This document shows, piece after piece, positions 55,434 to 59,313 of a stretch of DNA of 59,313 nucleotides (the first letter of the stretch is position 1; every line of letters begins with the position of its first letter). A program made the position numbers and the translations under genes. Under the pieces are notes generated by a model, which was not told the DNA's origin, made no database searches, and saw only the letters and a program-made list of their open reading frames with translations. The DNA is taken from positions 1-59,313 of the forward strand of contig NZ_LQBP01000014.1 of assembly GCF_001507545.1 (NCBI RefSeq), in the 5' to 3' direction. The DNA is from Ruegeria profundi (GTDB lineage Bacteria > Pseudomonadota > Alphaproteobacteria > Rhodobacterales > Rhodobacteraceae).

Positions 55434-56066
55434 TCAGCCCAAAGACCTTCTACGGCACAGCGGCTCGGACTCCACCGCAACTCGTTGCTTGAGTTTGATA
55501 TGGCCCAGCACCTCGCGAAAGGCGCGGTGTTTGGGTTTGCCTTCCAGATAATCCGCCAGTTTGAGCAGGTTAATCGGGTGTTTCGTAATCAGCGCCTCAA
55601 TCCGCTGCACCGCATCGTCCAGCGCATAGTGATCCACGTACTGACAGGCCACCTGCGTGGGCGTCAGCAGGCAGTAATCCTGCGGGCGTTTCTCGGTGTA
55701 TCGCGTGATATCAAAAGGCGACGCGCCGAGCGCGTGGAACTTCGGGATGTAGACGCGCATATCGGCGTGCGGCTGTTCCAACACCGTGCCGGAGATTTGG
55801 TGAAAACCCAGCGGACCAAGCTTGCCGACCACATGCTTTCGCATCGCCGGAGAAACCATGTCCACATCCGCGCGATCATATTTCAGATCATCGAAAACCG
55901 ACAACAGACCCAGCTTTTCATCAGCAAGCTGAAAATAGGGTTCTGCGCTGAATGCTCGCATCTGCTCCAGAACCTGCGCACGCACAGTTTCAGTGTCTGA
56001 AACGAAATCGGCCTCGGCGGGTTGAACCGCCGAGGCCGTAAACAGTCGCAGTAAGCGTCGGATCAA
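55434..56066 (-). CDS. unknown 210-codon protein inserted behind rplW
   Basis: 210 residues, no family recognised. It looks like a mixed alpha/beta soluble protein with a basic N-terminal helix (MIRRLLRLF); notable stretches are [40 protein letters not shown] and [18 protein letters not shown]. The apparent start is TTG 56066, which overlaps the rplW stop (TTGA), so translation is probably coupled to L23; no other good start is seen upstream. It lies exactly between the true rplW end and a duplicated rplW end, so it arrived as an insertion. Confidence 0.68.
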   Translation of the reverse strand: MIRRLLRLFTASAVQPAEADFVSDTETVRAQVLEQMRAFSAEPYFQLADEKLGLLSVFDDLKYDRADVDMVSPAMRKHVVGKLGPLGFHQISGTVLEQPHADMRVYIPKFHALGASPFDITRYTEKRPQDYCLLTPTQVACQYVDHYALDDAVQRIEALITKHPINLLKLADYLEGKPKHRAFREVLGHIKLKQRVAVESEPLCRRRSLG

Positions 56067-56359
56067 AGACCGGTGCTCACGTCGATGGTGTTGCCCTCTT
56101 CCAGGGTCACATATGCTTTTTTGACGTCTTTCCGACGACCCAACTGGCCGCGGAACCGCTTGACCTTGCCTTTGGTCACAGTGGTGTTCACCGCTTTGAC
56201 CTTCACACCAAACAGCGCCTCAACGGCCTCTTTGATCTGCGGCTTGTTGCTGTCGATCGCCACTTCAAAGACAACCGCGCCGTTCTCAGATGCCATGGTC
56301 GACTTTTCGGTGATGACCGGCTTGCGGATCACGTCGTAGTGTTCTGCCTTCGCGCTCAT
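56063..56359 (-). CDS. rplW: 50S ribosomal protein L23
   Basis: 98 residues (E. coli 100). [20 protein letters not shown] start and [20 protein letters not shown] near the end. It forms the docking site for SRP and trigger factor at the tunnel exit. It overlaps rplD by 4 nt. Its last 75 nt are repeated 712 bp further downstream. Confidence 0.98.
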   Translation of the reverse strand: MSAKAEHYDVIRKPVITEKSTMASENGAVVFEVAIDSNKPQIKEAVEALFGVKVKAVNTTVTKGKVKRFRGQLGRRKDVKKAYVTLEEGNTIDVSTGL

Positions 56360-56973
56360 TTTAGACGAGCCTCCAGTGCTTCGACAGCCGCTTTGGTGAG
56401 CACCAGAGTGTCACGCTTGAGGATGTCATAGACGTTTGCGCCCATCGACGGCAGGATATCCAGACCTTCGATGTTCTTGGACGCTTTCAGGAAACCTTCG
56501 TTCACGGTCGCGCCGTCGATGACCAAGGCGCGTTTCCAGCCCAGGTTTGCAACCTGTTTGGCCAGAGCGGCGGTCTTGCCTTCGGCTTCGGCGTTCTCGA
56601 TCACAACCAGTTCACCTGCCTTGGCTTTGGCCGACAGAGCGTGGCGCAGGCCCAGCTTGCGGAACTTCTTCGGCAGGTCGTGGCCGTGCGACCGCGGGGT
56701 CGGGCCCTTGTAGATACCACCCTTGCGGAAGATCGGCGCGTTGCGGTCACCGTGACGAGCGCCACCGGTGCCCTTCTGGCGATAGATCTTCTTGGTCGAG
56801 TAGCTGGTTTCCGAGCGGGTCTTCACCTTGTGGGTGCCGGCCTGCGCGTTGTTGCGCTGCCAACGGACCACACGGTGCAGGATGTCCGCGCGCGGCTCGA
56901 GACCGAACAGATCGGCGTTCAGCTCGATGTCGCCGGCTTTGCCGCCGTCCAGTTTGATTACATCAAGTTTCAT
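56356..56973 (-). CDS. rplD: 50S ribosomal protein L4
   Basis: 205 residues. The tunnel loop [20 protein letters not shown] and [19 protein letters not shown] are conserved. In E. coli L4 also represses the S10 operon through its leader; a hairpin upstream of rpsJ here could serve similarly. Confidence 0.98.
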   Translation of the reverse strand: MKLDVIKLDGGKAGDIELNADLFGLEPRADILHRVVRWQRNNAQAGTHKVKTRSETSYSTKKIYRQKGTGGARHGDRNAPIFRKGGIYKGPTPRSHGHDLPKKFRKLGLRHALSAKAKAGELVVIENAEAEGKTAALAKQVANLGWKRALVIDGATVNEGFLKASKNIEGLDILPSMGANVYDILKRDTLVLTKAAVEALEARLK

Positions 56974-57704
56974 GCTTCACCACCTTCCGCGGGAGCTTCT
57001 TCCGCAGGAGCTTCGGTCGCTTCAGTTGCAGCCGATTTCACAGCAGCCGGGAAAGGCAGGCCTTCCGGTGCTTTCTTCTTAACGGCGTCCTTGACGGTAA
57101 CCCAGCCCGATTTCGGTCCGGGAACGGCGCCTTTGATGAAGACCAGACCACGGTCGGCGTCGGTTTTGACAACCTCCAGGTTCTGGGTGGTTACACGGGC
57201 AGCACCCATGTGACCGGCCATCTTCTTGCCTTTGAACACCTTGCCCGGGTCCTGACACTGACCCGTTGAGCCGTGCGAACGGTGGCTGATCGACACACCG
57301 TGCGAGGCGCGCAGACCACCGAAGTTCCAGCGCTTCATCGCACCGGCAAAGCCTTTACCGATCGAGGTACCCGAAACGTCAACTTTCTGACCTTCCAGGA
57401 AGTGTTCTGCCGAAATCTCGGCGCCCACATCGATCAGGCCATCTTCGGAGACGCGGAACTCGGCCAGCTTACGCTTAGGCTCGACCTTTGCAGCGGCGTA
57501 GTGACCGCGCATGGCTTTCGAGGTGCGTTTTGCCTTGGCAGCACCGGCGCCCAGCTGAACGGCAGTGTAGCCGTCTTTGTCAGCGGTCCGCTGTGCAACA
57601 ACCTGCAGGTTGTCCAGGTGAAGAACGGTCACAGGAATCTGCTTGCCGTCTTCCATGAACAGGCGGGTCATGCCAACTTTTTTTGCGATAATACCAGAGC
57701 GCAT
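56970..57704 (-). CDS. rplC: 50S ribosomal protein L3
   Basis: 244 residues, ~35 longer than E. coli because of an Ala/Glu/Pro tail ([16 protein letters not shown]). The core has [20 protein letters not shown] and [20 protein letters not shown] with the methylatable Gln nearby. Overlaps rplD by 4 nt. Confidence 0.98.
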   Translation of the reverse strand: MRSGIIAKKVGMTRLFMEDGKQIPVTVLHLDNLQVVAQRTADKDGYTAVQLGAGAAKAKRTSKAMRGHYAAAKVEPKRKLAEFRVSEDGLIDVGAEISAEHFLEGQKVDVSGTSIGKGFAGAMKRWNFGGLRASHGVSISHRSHGSTGQCQDPGKVFKGKKMAGHMGAARVTTQNLEVVKTDADRGLVFIKGAVPGPKSGWVTVKDAVKKKAPEGLPFPAAVKSAATEATEAPAEEAPAEGGEA

Positions 57705-57722
57705 AATCTATACCCTCCGATC

Positions 57723-58037
57723 TTACGACTGCAGCTTGATCTCGACATCCACACCAGCAGCGAGGTCGAGCTTCATCAGCGCGTCAACGGTCTGGGGGGT
57801 CGGATCAACGATGTCGAGCAGACGCTTGTGCGTACGGATCTCGAACTGGTCGCGGGATTTCTTGTCAACGTGAGGGCCACGGAGAACCGTGAACTTCTCG
57901 ATCTTGTTCGGCAGGGGGATCGGGCCGCGCACGTTCGCGCCGGTCCGCTTGGCAGTGTTGACGATCTCTTGCGTGCTGGCATCCAGAACGCGATAGTCAA
58001 ATGCCTTCAGCCGAATACGGATGTTTTGGCTTTGCAT
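57723..58037 (-). CDS. rpsJ: 30S ribosomal protein S10
   Basis: 104 residues. [20 protein letters not shown] start and [20 protein letters not shown]. It also serves as NusE in antitermination. First gene of the S10 operon. Confidence 0.98.
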   Translation of the reverse strand: MQSQNIRIRLKAFDYRVLDASTQEIVNTAKRTGANVRGPIPLPNKIEKFTVLRGPHVDKKSRDQFEIRTHKRLLDIVDPTPQTVDALMKLDLAAGVDVEIKLQS

Positions 58038-58110
58038 ATTAACAGCCTTTTATCAGGCGTTGGAGTTGAGAGGAGGACAGACGCGCATCGCCAACCCTCA
58101 TCGAACCCAA

Positions 58111-58132
58111 AAGGCGGGAATCACCCCGCCTT
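58111..58132 (-). promoter_or_regulatory. hairpin in the S10 leader
   Basis: An 8-bp perfect stem AAGGCGGG / CCCGCCTT with a 6-nt loop, followed on the minus strand by TTTT, about 75 nt before rpsJ. It could be an attenuator for autogenous control or the end of a short upstream transcript. Confidence 0.45.
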
Positions 58133-58265
58133 GATGTTCTTAGTGAGAACCCGCGCGTGATAGTGGTGTTGGTGCGGTTTGGCAAGGGGGAATTACCTGC
58201 CTTTTCTCAATCCAGCTGGATGATCAGTATATATGCAAGTAGCTAAACGAACGCGAGGTGAGAAA

Positions 58266-58721
58266 TTGACAAAGTCGTTTTGGGATTTCTGGCTATTTTT
58301 GATACCCGGCGGCGTCCTGTCTTACATTATTTCCTTTTTGTCTCATGATCTTCTGGGCATACCTCAGGGAGTACCCTTCGCGCGCTTTGGCATAACCGGA
58401 ACAATCGCGCAAATCTCGTTACTGCTGCTACCGTTTGCTATTAGCGCATCTTTGGCGGCAATATTCTATTTTCGACGTCACCGCAGATCAGAAACTGGTC
58501 AAGAAATTGTTAAATGCGCAAAGAAAATCGGCTTCACAATCTTCGCTTTGACCATTCTGTACTTCGTGCTGAGCGGAGCGTGGTTCGCCTTGGTGCAAGC
58601 ACCTAATTTGATTATGATTGCAGCTGTGCTGTTTGCGCCATCTTTGTCAGCTGCGGCTGTATTTTGGATCGTGTTTTCAGCAACCCTTCGACTAATTACA
58701 CGTTGGCGTAGCATCAGTTAA
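58266..58721 (+). CDS. hypothetical membrane protein between tuf and rpsJ
   Basis: 151 residues from TTG 58266, chosen because GAGGTG lies ~7 nt upstream; ATG 58233 is an alternative start without a good site. Four hydrophobic helices (about 9-27, 45-66, 85-105, 112-137) and a basic tail. No family recognised. Antisense to the ribosomal genes and AT-richer than them. Confidence 0.6.
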   Translation: MTKSFWDFWLFLIPGGVLSYIISFLSHDLLGIPQGVPFARFGITGTIAQISLLLLPFAISASLAAIFYFRRHRRSETGQEIVKCAKKIGFTIFALTILYFVLSGAWFALVQAPNLIMIAAVLFAPSLSAAAVFWIVFSATLRLITRWRSIS

Positions 58722-58736
58722 AAAAGGTGATACAAA

Positions 58737-58762
58737 AAGGCCGCCCTTTATGGGGCGGCCTT
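58737..58762. terminator. bidirectional terminator behind tuf
   Basis: A 10-bp stem AAGGCCGCCC / GGGCGGCCTT with a 6-nt loop, A-rich on one side and T-rich on the other, between the converging ends of tuf and the 58266 gene. Confidence 0.9.
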
Positions 58763-58841
58763 CTTTAGTCTTCTCCGAGTTGCTGCCGGCAGGTTTTCGG
58801 TTGTACAATCGCCTGCCGCAACCAGACGCGGCAGGCGCGCC

Positions 58842-59313
58842 TTACTCGATGATCTTCGACACAACGCCGGCGCCGACGGTGCGGCCGCCTTCGCGGATGG
58901 CGAAGCGGAGGCCCTGCTCCATCGCGATCGGTGCGATCAGCTCAACGCCGAACGACACGTTGTCGCCGGGCATGACCATCTCGGTGCCTTCGGCCAGGGT
59001 CACGGTGCCGGTCACGTCCGTGGTACGGAAGTAGAACTGAGGACGGTAGTTCGCGAAGAACGGCGTGTGACGACCGCCTTCTTCCTTGGTCAGGATATAG
59101 GCTTCGGCTTCGAACTTGGTGTGCGGGGTCACCGAGCCGGGCTTACACAGAACCTGGCCACGCTCAACACCGTCACGGTCAACACCGCGCAGCAGGGCGC
59201 CGATGTTGTCGCCTGCTTCACCGCGGTCCAGCAGCTTGCGGAACATCTCAACACCGGTGCAGGTGGTTTTCGAAGTGTCGCGGATGCCGACGATTTCGAT
59301 CTCGTCGCCCACG
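58842..59313 (-). CDS. tuf: elongation factor Tu (C-terminal part, cut by window edge)
   Basis: The last 157 or so residues of EF-Tu: domain 2 ([29 protein letters not shown]) and domain 3 ([35 protein letters not shown]). The N-terminal GTPase domain lies beyond the right end of the window. tuf upstream of rpsJ is the normal str-S10 junction. Confidence 0.97.
   Translation of the reverse strand, partial: VGDEIEIVGIRDTSKTTCTGVEMFRKLLDRGEAGDNIGALLRGVDRDGVERGQVLCKPGSVTPHTKFEAEAYILTKEEGGRHTPFFANYRPQFYFRTTDVTGTVTLAEGTEMVMPGDNVSFGVELIAPIAMEQGLRFAIREGGRTVGAGVVSKIIE

Noticed and set aside
1..59313. CRISPR array, rRNA operon or complete prophage
   Set aside because: No regularly spaced repeats, no rRNA sequence and no run of phage structural genes were seen.

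Overview
The window reads as chromosomal DNA of a Roseobacter-group alphaproteobacterium (Rhodobacterales); the genus cannot be fixed from sequence alone. The signs are a general L-amino-acid ABC transporter of the AapJQMP type, an ATP12-family F1 assembly chaperone, the rpmH-rnpA-yidD-...-yidC-MOSC-engB-argB order, a DUF1127 protein, and intergenic palindromes of a style common in alphaproteobacteria. No rRNA or CRISPR array was seen. One tRNA gene (tRNA-Arg, ACG) is present.

Layout. (1) 1-11631 is accessory: long gene-poor gaps, a YiaV-like HlyD protein, orphan membrane proteins, a divergent AraC regulator / amidohydrolase-DUF3299-OprB porin locus, and a decayed IS110/IS1111-type insertion sequence with 15-bp terminal inverted repeats. 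It ends at the 3' end of tRNA-Arg (11632-11708, minus), the kind of site where islands integrate. (2) 11773-26321 is core: a histidine kinase, a disulfide oxidoreductase + TVP38 pair, then the plus-strand run rpmH, rnpA, yidD, an AidB-like acyl-CoA dehydrogenase, ttcA, an EAL protein with a degenerate GGDEF domain, yidC, MOSC, engB, argB, an Fe-S protein and a SixA-like phosphatase. (3) 26368-37169, minus strand: aapJ-QMP with an attenuator-like hairpin after aapJ; a pseudouridine synthase / HAD phosphatase / ATP12 operon; an enoyl-CoA hydratase; degP-rarA. (4) 37468-59313, minus strand: the S10-spc-alpha ribosomal protein supercluster from tuf (cut by the window edge) to rplQ.

The most unusual part is (4). 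Gene order is canonical, but the cluster is interrupted at four places by non-ribosomal genes: between tuf and rpsJ (a membrane protein), rplW and rplB (three genes, two of them antisense), rplP and rpmC (a TIGR02466 2OG-Fe(II) oxygenase and a degenerate GT51-like protein), and rpmD and rplO (a DUF1127 protein and a DXD glycosyltransferase). Strong hairpin terminators lie at several of these breaks, so the cluster is probably several transcription units. At the rplW break the last 24 codons plus stop of rplW are duplicated on either side of an unknown 210-codon gene; the two 75-nt copies differ at 8 nt and encode the same peptide. That is the signature of an insertion into the 3' end of an essential gene with the gene end regenerated. 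The oxygenase gene directly follows rplP (L16). L16 is the known substrate of the ribosomal oxygenase YcfD/RoxA in E. coli, and the target-equivalent arginine is present here, which suggests a testable ribosome-modification role.
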